64,000 nt of DNA from Phlyctochytrium arcticum (taxonomy: Eukaryota; Chytridiomycota; Chytridiomycetes; Chytridiales; Chytridiaceae), in NCBI GenBank assembly GCA_025602905.1, contig JAHLKI010000004.1, positions 1,302,001 through 1,366,000 of the forward strand, given 5' to 3'. Position numbers and translations under genes: made by a program. This document shows, piece after piece, positions 13,001 through 21,677 of this stretch (the stretch's first letter is position 1; each line of letters opens with the position of its first letter). The notes under the pieces are model-generated. The model had not been told where the DNA came from and searched no databases. It saw nothing but the letters and a program-made list of their open reading frames with translations.

Positions 13001-14200
13001 TCTTTTCGCGGAGTTGGATGCTCCCAGCAAAGGTGCCATAAATGTGTCCTTGATGTAATTGATCTTGCCAGTATGATCATACAATGCAGCATCATAAATA
13101 ACTGAAAAGACCAGTCCGCGCTTGAGACGTAAGGATAGTTTGGTATTCCAATCCGGGCCGTCGCCAAGAAAGACTGCCTTCTTGGTTAGCATTTTATCGC
13201 ATTTGGTCTCCAGGTGTTCGATAAATTCAAGAAGATCGGCAGCGAAGGGGGATGCCTTTAGGAAAGGTCTTTGTTGCAGCAACTGCACGCTGGCTTTGAA
13301 TGTGCCCAAGCCTTGGACAGGTGAGGCGTCGTCAGGAATGGGCCGGTCGTGCAGAAAAGTGATAACAGGCATATCTGCACTGTCTTCAGGTAGATCGGCC
13401 ACAAAGCCCATGAGTAGGGGGGGTTCTTCTTCCGCGGATGCGAGGGTCCAGGAAGGCTCGAAATGATGTCCCGGCAAAAGACGTTTGCATTTTAAGAGGC
13501 ATGCGTTGCAGAAGATCACCTTGAACGGCTGCCCCGCTTTCGCCTTGTTCCATAGCGCGTCAATTCCATTGTCGAGAATTTCAAACAAACTTTCACGGCT
13601 TCTCTCGTGGAATCTCGGGCTGCTCTTGGTGCCGCACATAACACAGCCGGGGTCATAGCGCTTCCCACCGGACGATATGGACTTGATATTGGACTTTGTT
13701 GATGTGAATCGGCCGCCACGACGACTCTGCAAGGTTGGGTTTGGTGCGGTCTTAATCCAGTTGTGACTTGACATTGAGAGGATGATACAGAGGTGGATTC
13801 ACGGTGAAATTCTTTGTAAGCCGGGCAGTGGACAGAGAAGATGGGTGGAAAGGTTTGGGAAGTTGGTTGGGCTCGGGGGTCGGGAAGGGGAGAAGATTAG
13901 CTTGTAGGGAAGATCTGGGTAAAATTCACCTGGACGAGCTGCACAAACCGGCTGTTCAAGCAGAGCTACGGACAAAAAAATTTAGTGGGATCTAATCAGA
14001 TGTACTGTATCCTGGGCGCGAGATTCCGCCGCTGGTTCGGTTCGGACAGAAGGAATAATGGGGGGGAGGTATATAGGAGCGGAGTTTGGCGACGTCGCCT
14101 TTGGACGGGACGCGAAACTCCGACCAGACTCCGACAAAGGCATAATATAACTACTTTGGGACAGGTTCATTTGTGCTGTTTTTAGGACTAGCCGCCTGAG
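10088..14200 (-). mobile_element. nested DNA transposon of unassigned family (20-bp TIR, 8-bp TSD)
   Basis: The perfect 20-bp TIR is ctcaggcggctagtcctaaa (10088-10107), inverted at 14181-14200. Directly outside each end is the 8-bp duplication TGGGTAAC (10080-10087 and 14201-14208). The host MULE exon is interrupted at exactly this point. The 4113-bp element holds a single large gene on the minus strand and no recognisable known transposase. Eight-bp duplications are seen in hAT, P and KDZ-type transposons, but the protein lacks the features I know for those. A 12-bp palindrome (GGCGACGTCGCC, 14088-14099) and a TATATA (14070-14075) lie near the gene's 5' end. Confidence 0.92.
10668..13774 (-). 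CDS. large protein (about 1014 aa), presumed transposase of the nested element
   Basis: Two exons, 13774-12094 and 12031-10668; the 62-nt GT-AG intron (12032-12093) joins ...LNAQL to ALLAWAFGVV in frame. The open frame is intact from ATG to stop. N-terminal Cys pairs (CVMCGTK and FCNACLLKCKRL) suggest a zinc-binding module. Central motifs are PVLKMDDFNRVHVQG, MWLVGDFYVFRNIMKLLW and ILWPDMMHIALNAQ. The region after the last is hydrophobic and helical, and the C-terminus is acidic (LLEEDEDGDVNFAELLAE) after a CxC-(x)n-CHH cluster (CSCLPTNQQPCHHF). The conserved-looking Asp residues (KMDDF, VGDF, PDMMH) could belong to a DDE/D-type nuclease, but that is inference. From memory it resembles a repeated, mostly unnamed protein class in Glomeromycotina-type fungi; I could not check this. 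Being the only gene between clean TIRs and TSDs, it is the best candidate for the mobilising enzyme. Confidence 0.8.
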
Positions 14201-15370
14201 TGGGTAACCCTGTGGAAGACCAAGTTCATGTCAGCTTGGTTGACAGACGTGAGGCATTTTGGGCATTTGTTCACATCGCGTGCAGAAGGCGCCCACGCCC
14301 ACCTGAAGAGCTGGCTGGCTACGTCCACTATGGACTTAAATCTTGTTTACGAGAAGATTCTTCTCTTTTTGGCGGAGCAAGGGGATACGGAAAAAAATGA
14401 GCACAAGAAAATGGCAGGACATACTTTACCTAGCCATCTTCAGGGAGCAGGGAAGGTCCTGTGGCAAAGTCTCAACCGTAAGATCTCATACCCTGCCTTA
14501 CGTCATTTGAAGAAGCAAAGAGAAGATGCTCTTAAACTGACGGACAAAACAGCTGTCACTTGCACAGGGGTTTGGAGGTACATTTATCGGTAAATAGTGA
14601 AGGTCATTAGTTACAGCTGACATTTAAATTTAGAGCAACAATGGGTCTGCCTTGTAAGCATGAAATTTACCACGCTATCAAGGCAAACATTTCTCTTCCG
14701 CCAAGCGATGTCCATGTACATTGGTGGTTAACCAAACCACTTGCGCCTACAGCTTCCCAGCCAAGCGTTGCCCCTCCCCCAATGCCGGACATTCTTGATA
14801 ACCTGAAAAATCTCTTCGACGAGAGTTCTCCTCACATTCAAAATCGCCTACAAGAAATGCTTGATGGGATTTGCAAACAGCCCACTCAGCTGGCTGTACA
14901 GAATCCGGCTGTTGTCAAGGGCAAAGGTCGTCCGACTGGCTCTGTAAACAAGAAGAGAAAGGGTGCTGGTGAGCCGTCTTCAACGCGGGATCCTTCTCTG
15001 TATGAGCACGTCGAGGCACAGATCGCTGAAGGAGCTGTACCGGCGAAGAAGCGGGGCAGGCCAAAGGGCTCTAAGAACAAGCCGAAAGCGGCAGCAAAGA
15101 AGGCAGAGACGAAGCGAGCGAAGGCCGCCTCCACAGATGAGGAAGTGCTGGAAGAATTGACAGAAATGCACTGCATCGTCTGTAATATTGAGGTTTTCGT
15201 TTGCTGCCCCTGCTGTCTGGAGCCGCTTTGTAATGTCCATACACAGATATCCTGCCCTCACTCTGCCATTTAAGGATGTATTATAGTTGCTATATACCAG
15301 ACAATATATGTGAACTCAGTGCCGGCAGTGTGTATCATTTGTGTGAGAACACGGATTATCCCAAGCACAA

Positions 15371-15474
15371 ATATCATGATATGACCAGATTATATTTTGT
15401 AATTTAACCTTTCCACTTATATGGGAGAGGCACAGTCATTTAATGAGGGACCCGGTGTTGGCATATCTTTCCCC
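15371..15474 (-). repeat. right TIR of MULE-1
   Basis: The inverted partner of 8499-8602, ending in CCCC and followed at once by the 8-bp duplication TAATTATA. Confidence 0.92.
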
Positions 15475-15576
15475 TAATTATATGCTATAGTAACTCAATC
15501 AAAAAATAAATACGCCAGTAATCAAAATGCTAAGAATTACGCCAAAAGGTGATACGCAACAATGGAATACAATACA

Positions 15577-17695
15577 CTACTGCCATTGGATTTCCGCCAA
15601 CCAATTACGCCGGGCCTCATTGTCAGTCATCAGAATGAGATTCATAGCTTGCAGTGTTGCGCCTTCCTTCAACTTCTTCCCCTTACGATATTCCGCCAGC
15701 CGCTTGCTTTCAAGACGTGCTGCGACCTCCCTTTCGGGCAGGTTTTTCTCCACGGACAGACGGATGATGTTTTCGATGATGAACTTGCGCCTGTACCACG
15801 TCTTTGAGTTCTTGGCACCTACTGCCCCTCTTCCATGCCAATTGCGGGTAGGGTCCTGCTCCTTCAACCGCTCCAAGTCCTTGATAGCTAGGCCTCCTTG
15901 GAAACCACTATCCCATTCTGTCCACAAATCAACAACCAAATAGATCTCGTTTTTCATCAGATACTGGCCGGTGGGCTGGGTGGGTGTTGTTCGGGCGGCG
16001 GATGCGGTCTGGGCGGAGGGGGTAGTATGGGCGGAGGGTGCGGTTTGGGCAGTGGGGGTGGTTTGGGCAGGGGGAGCGGTCTGGGCGGTGGGGGTAGTCT
16101 GGGCTGTGGAGGTAGTTTGCTGCTGCAGCCACTGTGTTGACATTTGTTGGATTTGGGTCATAAAAGTGGTCATTTGCTGCGGGCTTTGCTGCCCGACCGT
16201 AATCTGCTGGCCAAGTTGGTTAAGTTGGGGAAGCACTGCTTGCTTCATGTCGGCCAACGCCTCCGTCATCTGCTGCATGGATGTGTCGAACCGGGTGAAT
16301 ATGTTGGTGTTGCGTAGGTTGGTGGTGGCCATTTCTGTCTGCAGCGCACCGATGGCACCGCTCATTTCGGGAAGAACCAACAGGATCTGCATGATGGTCA
16401 GGCTGACGGTTGTGGACATGGCTTCTTGGAGTTCTCGTTCAAAGGTACAGTACAATTCTGTGGAAAACAATTGGTGGTTCCAGATACTCAAATCCCGGTA
16501 TTGCTGTCTGAGGACAACAGAGTCTTGAAGAAACACAATGGATAACCATTCCATAAATTCCACAAAACATTTGGCCTGTCTGTCGGGACTTGTCGTTTCC
16601 GGAATAGCTCGGCTCGCTTGTAGCTAGAATAACAACATAATTAGTATGAGAATGCACTTTCAAAACAAAATATATTGGTGAACTGTCATACCTTCGGGAA
16701 GACCATTTGCCACAATTCTCTAGGTGGGTCTACAAGTTGCCTTTTGTTCCGAGTTGCGCCTCCGTCTTTTGCGTATCCCGACAGGATCCGCACCGTTGTT
16801 AAGGACTCAGGGGAGAGGTAGCGATTCTGGAGTTGGTCTGCGGACCATCTGCCATGAATGCTTATGGCAATATCGGAACAGCCAGCAGTCTGGCAGATAC
16901 GAGCTGGCGATTTGCGAAAAGTGTGGGTAACCTTGCTCGTATAGATGTCGTTTTTGGCGAGGATTTCCTTTACAAATTTGCCGTGGACATTGTAATTGCA
17001 CCCAAATAATGAGATCTTGTACCATTTTTTGGGGTCGGAGATGTCGGGCTATGGCTGGTCTTGCATTGTGAATTTGTGGAATAAATAGCAGGCCAGAGCA
17101 TTGGGCAGGCACGCTATGGGATTTAGCGCTCACATTGCTGACCCCACTTGGATGCGCCCTTCGTTGTTGGTTTTGGATGACTTAACGTTCAAAATAACCC
17201 CGGTCATTTTCATTGGTCTTTCTTCAGGGTACTATGAAGGAAATAAAAGATGTTAAACTCATGTCTCGCCCACTTTTGTATATGCTTACTTTTTGTGTCA
17301 TCCAATCAGCTATCATGGCGGACACCACATCCTCTGATCGGCCCATAATGATATGAAGCATCATACAGACAGCCCTTTGATAGTAAGGGTCTGCATTGGC
17401 TGCTGCAACTCCCGTGGTCCTCAACATGAGGTTGTCACTGATGGTCAAGAATTTGTCCTTGTCGTAACCGTCTTTGATACTTCCAAGCGCCTTGTCCTGA
17501 TAAATAGCAGCTGCCATTTCCCCTTTGCTTCTCTTGAGCTTTTTCTTGAAGGCTTTCAAAAATGCCCCTTTCTGTGGGTCTGGGAATGGGGACATGTGAC
17601 CAATATTCTGATCCCTCCACAGGTCCTCAGCAGCCTTGATGTCGGTGTTGATATTTTCGAATCCTTGGTTGGGGTTATTTCTCTGCCACTCAAAT
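15577..17695 (-). pseudogene. Crypton tyrosine recombinase with GCR1_C domain, decayed
   Basis: Minus-strand exons 17695-17290, 17231-16692 and 16623-15577; introns 17232-17289 and 16624-16691 join in frame. Catalytic pattern: Arg in LHIIMGRSEDVVSAMIADW, Lys in VKSSKTNNEGR, the H-x-x-R box in VTHTFRKSPARICQTAG, HGRW, then Tyr in QNRYLSPES. The last exon holds FVEFMEWLSIVFLQDSV, also found in the Crypton at 39605-42470. It continues with a Thr/Pro/Gln-rich linker of repeating AQTTP units and a GCR1_C domain (VVDLWTEWDSGFQGGLAI, TRNWHGRG, KTWYRRKFIIENI). Exon 2 has two in-frame stops, TGA at 17132-17130 and TAG at 17051-17049, each explainable by one C-to-T change. The 5' exons are uncertain because the candidate donor upstream does not give one clean frame. 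Confidence 0.8.
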
Positions 17696-17741
17696 CTAGG
17701 TTATGCAAAATGGTGATAAAACTTTAAATCTTTTGAATATC

Positions 17742-18526
17742 TCAAACCCACAAGACCCTCTTCATTATTACCTGATCCAATTTTTTGCACACTAACGAGG
17801 ACCGCGCGTTTGTGGAGTTCGTCCATCGCTTCAGCACTTGTGTCTCGATCTTCTTCCGGAGTTTGTAAATAGACTTCATGGGCATAACGCAGCCTAAAGT
17901 GCTAAGTACAGTAAGTACCCAGTTAGCAACCCATGAAAGTAAATTAGTTGAGTGCAATGATTAAACTTACCATGAAACGAGTCTGTCTGGCATTCCAGGC
18001 TTTGTTGGTGCCTTGGGCTCGAACGCCACGGCGAATGTTTGCAGCATAATTCATAGTGTTCGTGAGAAGTGCTTGGGCATTCGGCGGGAAAGCTCGGTCA
18101 ACAGTCATAACAATCTTAGTAAATCTTTCCAATACATTGTCTACAATAAATAAATTCAATTGTAATGAGTGCAAATTCATATGGGGATTATATGAATAAA
18201 TACATCCCTGGAACATCCACTGCAGCCACTTGATTCATCGTGGTCAAAAGTGTCTCATCAACCCTTTCCATGAACCAAATTTGGATTTCTTCATTCGTCA
18301 ACTGACTTTCAAGAGGATTCAATGGGTCCGACTCTAATCTGCCTGGTAGTAGGGCCTGGTTTCCAGCTTTGAAAACAAAGACAATTTCTGCGTAACTTCG
18401 CTCAAAACATGGCAGGAAACAAATTTCTTGAAGATCACATATCTCGGGGTTCTCGTCCGTAACTACTTCCGGAGTTGTGGGGGTCGCTGCAACTTCCGCA
18501 AAAAATTCAGCATGTCCCTTCTCCAC
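17742..18526 (-). pseudogene. coding-like fragments, function unknown
   Basis: Three minus-strand stretches look coding but do not splice into one frame. 18526-18188 is acidic, with EIQIWFMERVDETLLTTMNQ. 18140-17970 has FTKIVMTVDRAFPPNAQALL and TNKAWNARQTRFM. 17925-17750 has RYAHEVYLQTPEEDRD and MDELHKRAVLVSVQKIGS. Intron-like borders exist (gtaagttt at about 17971, ...ctttag at about 17895), but the phases clash. They could be the 5' part of the Crypton at 15577-17695 or a separate gene with the helix-turn-helix frame just upstream. Confidence 0.35.
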
Positions 18527-18651
18527 TGATAGATGTATGATCTTTGGATTCCGAGTTGTTTGGCAACTTTGGCAACATTGCCATTTTTGAAAGAGAGATA
18601 CACAGCAGTTTGCTTGCGCTCTTTGTCGAATCGGCCTCTTCTGGGTCCCAT
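18463..18651 (-). CDS. small helix-turn-helix protein or 5' exon
   Basis: ATG at 18651. The frame of 62 codons starts with a basic head (MGPRRGRFDKERKQ) and then has a helix-turn-helix of the psq/transposase type: NVAKVAKQLGIQRSYIYQWR. Another open minus-strand frame (18526-18188) overlaps its end, so it may be a first exon or a gene broken by a 1-nt shift. Such helix-turn-helix motifs are common at the N-terminus of DNA-binding transposases. No catalytic part was identified. Confidence 0.4.
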   Translation of the reverse strand: MGPRRGRFDKERKQTAVYLSFKNGNVAKVAKQLGIQRSYIYQWRRDMLNFLRKLQRPPQLRK

Positions 18652-19619
18652 AATGTTCAGGTTGATGTTGATGGGGCAGTGGTTGATTGATGGAGTCGCG
18701 TCCAGAGCAGAGTCAGATGAATGTGAAGGAAGACGAAACAGACGAAAGAGACGAACGAGACGGGGGGGATGAGGAAGGAAAATGATACTTGAATGCTTGG
18801 GAATGTGGAAGGTGGTTGCGAGGATAAAAAAAAAACACCGTTGCACATGAATGCCCTACCATCATTCCATATCTTACTCTGTGGATGAGTTTTCCGGGAA
18901 AAAGTCTTTGGACCACAATTTACCACCACATCTGATTTTGAACAACATCGCACTATCTACAATTACAGTATCTTTTGGGCGAGCAACTAAAGGTTTGGTT
19001 TGTCCATGATTTTTTTTCTGGGGTGTCAGGGTTTTTTCCAGCCCAAAAAACCAATGTCTGCCATGTTTTCCCAGCTCCAATTAGAAGCGAGGTTTTTTGG
19101 TTAAAAACTACTCCGGCCGCGTAGTTTTTACTAATTGATTAGGTTAAAAACCTCCGGCCGCAAACTTCGGCCGCCAAGGGTTTGCATAGGAACGCGTCCG
19201 GCTTGCTTCGGCATTCCTCAAGAAACTGTGTTTTTAACTAAGGAGCCGGTGACTACCCTTAAGCGCTCCCACAATCACGGCTGTAGTCAAGTCGGCTCTT
19301 GCAGTGCCCGCTTTATCCTTCGAAAGCTTGAAATTTCTGCGGCAGATTTTGGCTGCACATTTCCCGCATGTATCATGGAACTTCAACCCATATCCAGTCT
19401 TCGTAACTTCGATAGTTTCGCAACGCCTAACGAAGTTACATTTTCCACATGGAAAATAAGATCAAGGAACACTTCCGTCTTGCATAAAATTGTAGATCCA
19501 ACCATTTCTTGGTTGTCAACACCTCCTCCGAGAGAAATGAAATTCGCGATCGCAGCATTGATCTCTTCATTGACGTCACCGAGTTCACCAGTGCTCTCTC
19601 TTTGACGTAGTTCTTGATG
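18652..19619. other. non-coding, rich in inverted repeats
   Basis: No gene recognised. From about 19010 to 19200 there are repeated palindromic modules: GGTTTTTT...AAAAAACC near 19030-19055, AAAAACTAC/GTAGTTTTT at 19103-19129, and several copies of TCCGGCCGC and TTCGGCCGC. It could be the remains of a small TIR element. Confidence 0.4.
19103..19129. repeat. perfect inverted repeat around CCGGCCG
   Basis: Arms AAAAACTAC and GTAGTTTTT (9 bp) around the loop TCCGGCCGC. The motif TTAAAAACCTCCGGCCGC repeats about 35 bp further on, giving a cluster of related palindromic units. Confidence 0.6.
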
Positions 19620-20209
19620 TTATTTTGCCCTGCTTTCCGCTGTCCGTCGAGCTTTCACTTTGTTGGCCAGTTTGTGGGTTATGGATGCAAGTTTTGCCTC
19701 TAATCCGGTTTGGACCCTTGCTACCTCCCTCGAAACCCTGTGATTGAGTGATGCCTTTCCGCTCTCCACAACCTCCGCAAGCTTTGCCTGGTATGTTTCT
19801 CCCAAAGCACTCTTCAAGGCAGCTTTCTCCTGCTGCGCTATGGTGAACTGTTCTGCGAGTTTCTTTTGAAGCGCTGTTACCGCCGTCTGTTTGCTTTGCA
19901 ATAACAACTGTGACGGGATAGATTGCTCTCGATTTTTTTGCTCTAGTATGGCTTCGCAGCGGCTGATCTTCACCTCAGAACTCTCTAAAGGTCCCGATCT
20001 TGCAGTTGGGCTTGAAGAGAAACGATCTCTGCTTTTTGTGAGGAAAGCAAATCTTCTGCTTGTTCTTGCTGCGGCATACCCTGGAGTTGTTCTGGCTCCT
20101 TGTCAATGATGGGTAAATTGTTGCTGCGCACATTGTTGAATCTCAAGAGTTCACTTGCTTGGTATCCAAAACTATTGGCAATTGTCTGTGGGGTTGGGGA
20201 AGATAGCAT
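19620..20209 (-). pseudogene. coiled-coil protein fragment, frameshifted
   Basis: Two adjoining minus-strand frames, 20209-19985 and 19973-19620, read as one coiled-coil protein broken by a 1-nt shift near 19984. The upstream part ends LSSQKAEIVSLQAQLQ. The downstream part is rich in Leu, Ala, Lys and Gln heptads (ALQKKLAEQFTIAQQEKAAL, ITHKLANKVKARRTAESRAK). No enzymatic domain. A coiled coil like this could be the tail of a Crypton or other transposon protein. The 922-bp Gypsy fragment lies immediately upstream. Confidence 0.4.
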
Positions 20210-20258
20210 TGCGAATTAGCTGATGAAGTGCATAAAACAAATGGGAAAACCAGCATAC

Positions 20259-21180
20259 CTCAGTGATTTTGAGATTGTAGCAACGCGTGCGTTATGTCAT
20301 GATGCAGGGTGGGAAACCCAAAGAGTGATATCAAACACACTCGCTGCTGTTTGAGCAGTGTTAACATGTTTGTCCTGTTTCGGAATGTTAACAGGCGCAT
20401 CAGGTCCGTGATTGACGGAGAAACACATGCTGTATTCCTGTTCACCACAACTTACGCACTTCTGCGCTTTTTGCGTTGTGATCAAATCAATGGGGCTGTT
20501 GCTGACTGACTGTCAGTAGCCACGGCTGGTTCTTGAGCCTTCTTGCGCTTTGCCGGTCGCGCAGATGGACCCTTCGCTACTGAGGGGTTTGCTGTTTCCC
20601 AATTTCTTAGTGCGTCGGTTTCCGCGCGGTTCTCACGCGGCTCCCAAGTCGCGTCCTCGGGCCCAAAGCCTTCCCATTGAACAAGGTACATCCGCTTACG
20701 GTGACGGACCTTCTAGTCCAAAATGCGGTCTACAAACCATAGTTCTTCGCTGTTAAGCAGCACAGGTTCAGGTGCATTCTTCGTGGCACGATCGGCCACA
20801 GAGCCTGGTTTGTGCCATGCCTTCAGGATGTCAACATGAAATGTCGGGTGTACCATACGCATTGAATGCGGCAATTCCAATGTGTAAATATTGGGATGTG
20901 GACCGGCTCCTTTGACCTTGAATGGGCCGAGCCAATCTTGGCGGAGTTTCTCCAGCAGCTTCCCTAACGCTGGGATATGAATTCTCTTGCGTTTAAGCAA
21001 GACTAAATCGCCTTCTTTGAACGCAAGCGGCCGACGACCCTTGTCGTGGTTTCTTGCTTGAGCATCCTGTGCATCGCGTAAACGCTGTTGCACAACCCGT
21101 TCAATCTCTTGGACGGACTCAACAAATTTGGAAACTTGTTCCTTTGTTGGCTTGGAAACATCCTTTAGACCTTCCCGGGT
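20259..21180 (-). mobile_element. 922-bp fragment of the Gypsy element (integrase tail and chromodomain)
   Basis: It matches 31804-32725 of the larger Gypsy copy over exactly 922 bp, with only scattered base changes and no indels. It covers the end of integrase (PHSMRMVHPTFHVDILKAWH), the TAG stop shared with the other copy, and the chromodomain (MYLVQWEGFGPEDATWEPRE). Both ends are abrupt, with no LTR or target duplication. It is therefore a truncated copy, or a piece carried by another event, not an element of its own. Confidence 0.85.
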
Positions 21181-21263
21181 CGCTGAACCCAAACTTCTCC
21201 AAGATCCCGATCGATCAATGGAATCGCACGAGGTATTTTACTCAAGTATGTGTATAGTGCCTT

Positions 21264-21677
21264 ATGAACCAAAAATTGAATTTTTCCCCTTTCAGTGAGA
21301 GCAGCAAAGTAAACGAGGGACTGCATGCAGACACCAACAGGGATTTCAAAAATGGCAGTCTGTTGCACTGCATTAGGTCTCGACACGAGTATGATAATCG
21401 TCGATGGCAGCAGCTCGAAGTTGGTGCAACAAAGGGTGTTCACTACAAAGCCCGAAAAAACGTTGTACAGGCCACCAAGACCCGCATCAAAGTGCGGGCT
21501 CGTAGTCACGCCCCCAAGCCCACCGCCGCCGCCAAACCACGGAAGCCTAGGAGGGCAATCGTAGGCATCATCTTGCCCAAACCGGTCATCAATTTGAAGC
21601 AACGAATTGCAATGTTGGAAGCGTTGCAAGAGGAGGAACGCCAGCTGTGGGAGCAGCTGTTAAGTCTTCAAGGCTAA
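21264..21677 (+). CDS. hypothetical protein, 137 aa
   Basis: ATG at 21264 to a stop at 21675-21677. Not recognised. The C-terminal half is basic then helical: AKPRKPRRAIVGIILPKP followed by a Leu/Glu-rich helix INLKQRIAMLEALQEEERQL, which could form a short coiled coil. The first 60 residues are ordinary. It begins just beyond the truncated Gypsy fragment and has no obvious promoter, so it may be the last exon of a broken gene. Confidence 0.35.
   Translation: MNQKLNFSPFSESSKVNEGLHADTNRDFKNGSLLHCIRSRHEYDNRRWQQLEVGATKGVHYKARKNVVQATKTRIKVRARSHAPKPTAAAKPRKPRRAIVGIILPKPVINLKQRIAMLEALQEEERQLWEQLLSLQG

Larger units (their letters stand above)
8739..15273 (+). pseudogene. MULE-1 transposase, split by insertion and frameshifted
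   Basis: Exons: 8739-9212, 9259-9750, 9808-10087, then after the nested element 14209-14577 and 14634-15273. Introns 9213-9258, 9751-9807 and 14578-14633 join in frame. Order of parts: a FAR1/WRKY-like zinc-binding N-terminus (CVARGEY...SGCPFECHI...HKH); DDE residues in FLLDCTYKTNKYKMPL, VFVTDREIALVNAL and TSRAEGAHAHLKSW; a SWIM-type finger ending MGLPCKHEIYHAI; AT-hook patches (KGRPTGS, KKRGRPKGSKNKPK); and a Cys-rich C-terminus. It is broken twice: a 1-nt-type frameshift near 9910 just after the WHINKNI motif, and the 4.1-kb insertion in an exon. The reading frame lines up again across the insertion site if one target copy is used, so this element was there first. Confidence 0.88.
8499..15474 (+). 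mobile_element. Mutator-like (MULE) DNA transposon, interrupted by a second transposon
   Basis: Both ends were found. The left TIR (8499-8602) and right TIR (15371-15474) are 104 bp long and differ by two bases near the outer end. The flanks carry the same 8 bp, TAATTATA (8491-8498 and 15475-15482), as a target-site duplication. The outer end begins GGGGAAAGATA. Without the nested insertion at 10088-14200 the element is about 2.86 kb, a normal size for an autonomous MULE. It encodes one transposase, described separately. Confidence 0.9.

Noticed and set aside
10668..13774. Calling the nested element's protein hAT, P or KDZ because of the 8-bp duplication.
   Set aside because: I see none of the motifs I associate with those families, and duplication length alone is weak evidence.
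15898..16528. Gly-rich and Val/Trp-rich plus-strand frames opposite the Crypton linker.
   Set aside because: They are mirror images of the Thr/Pro/Gln repeats coded on the minus strand.
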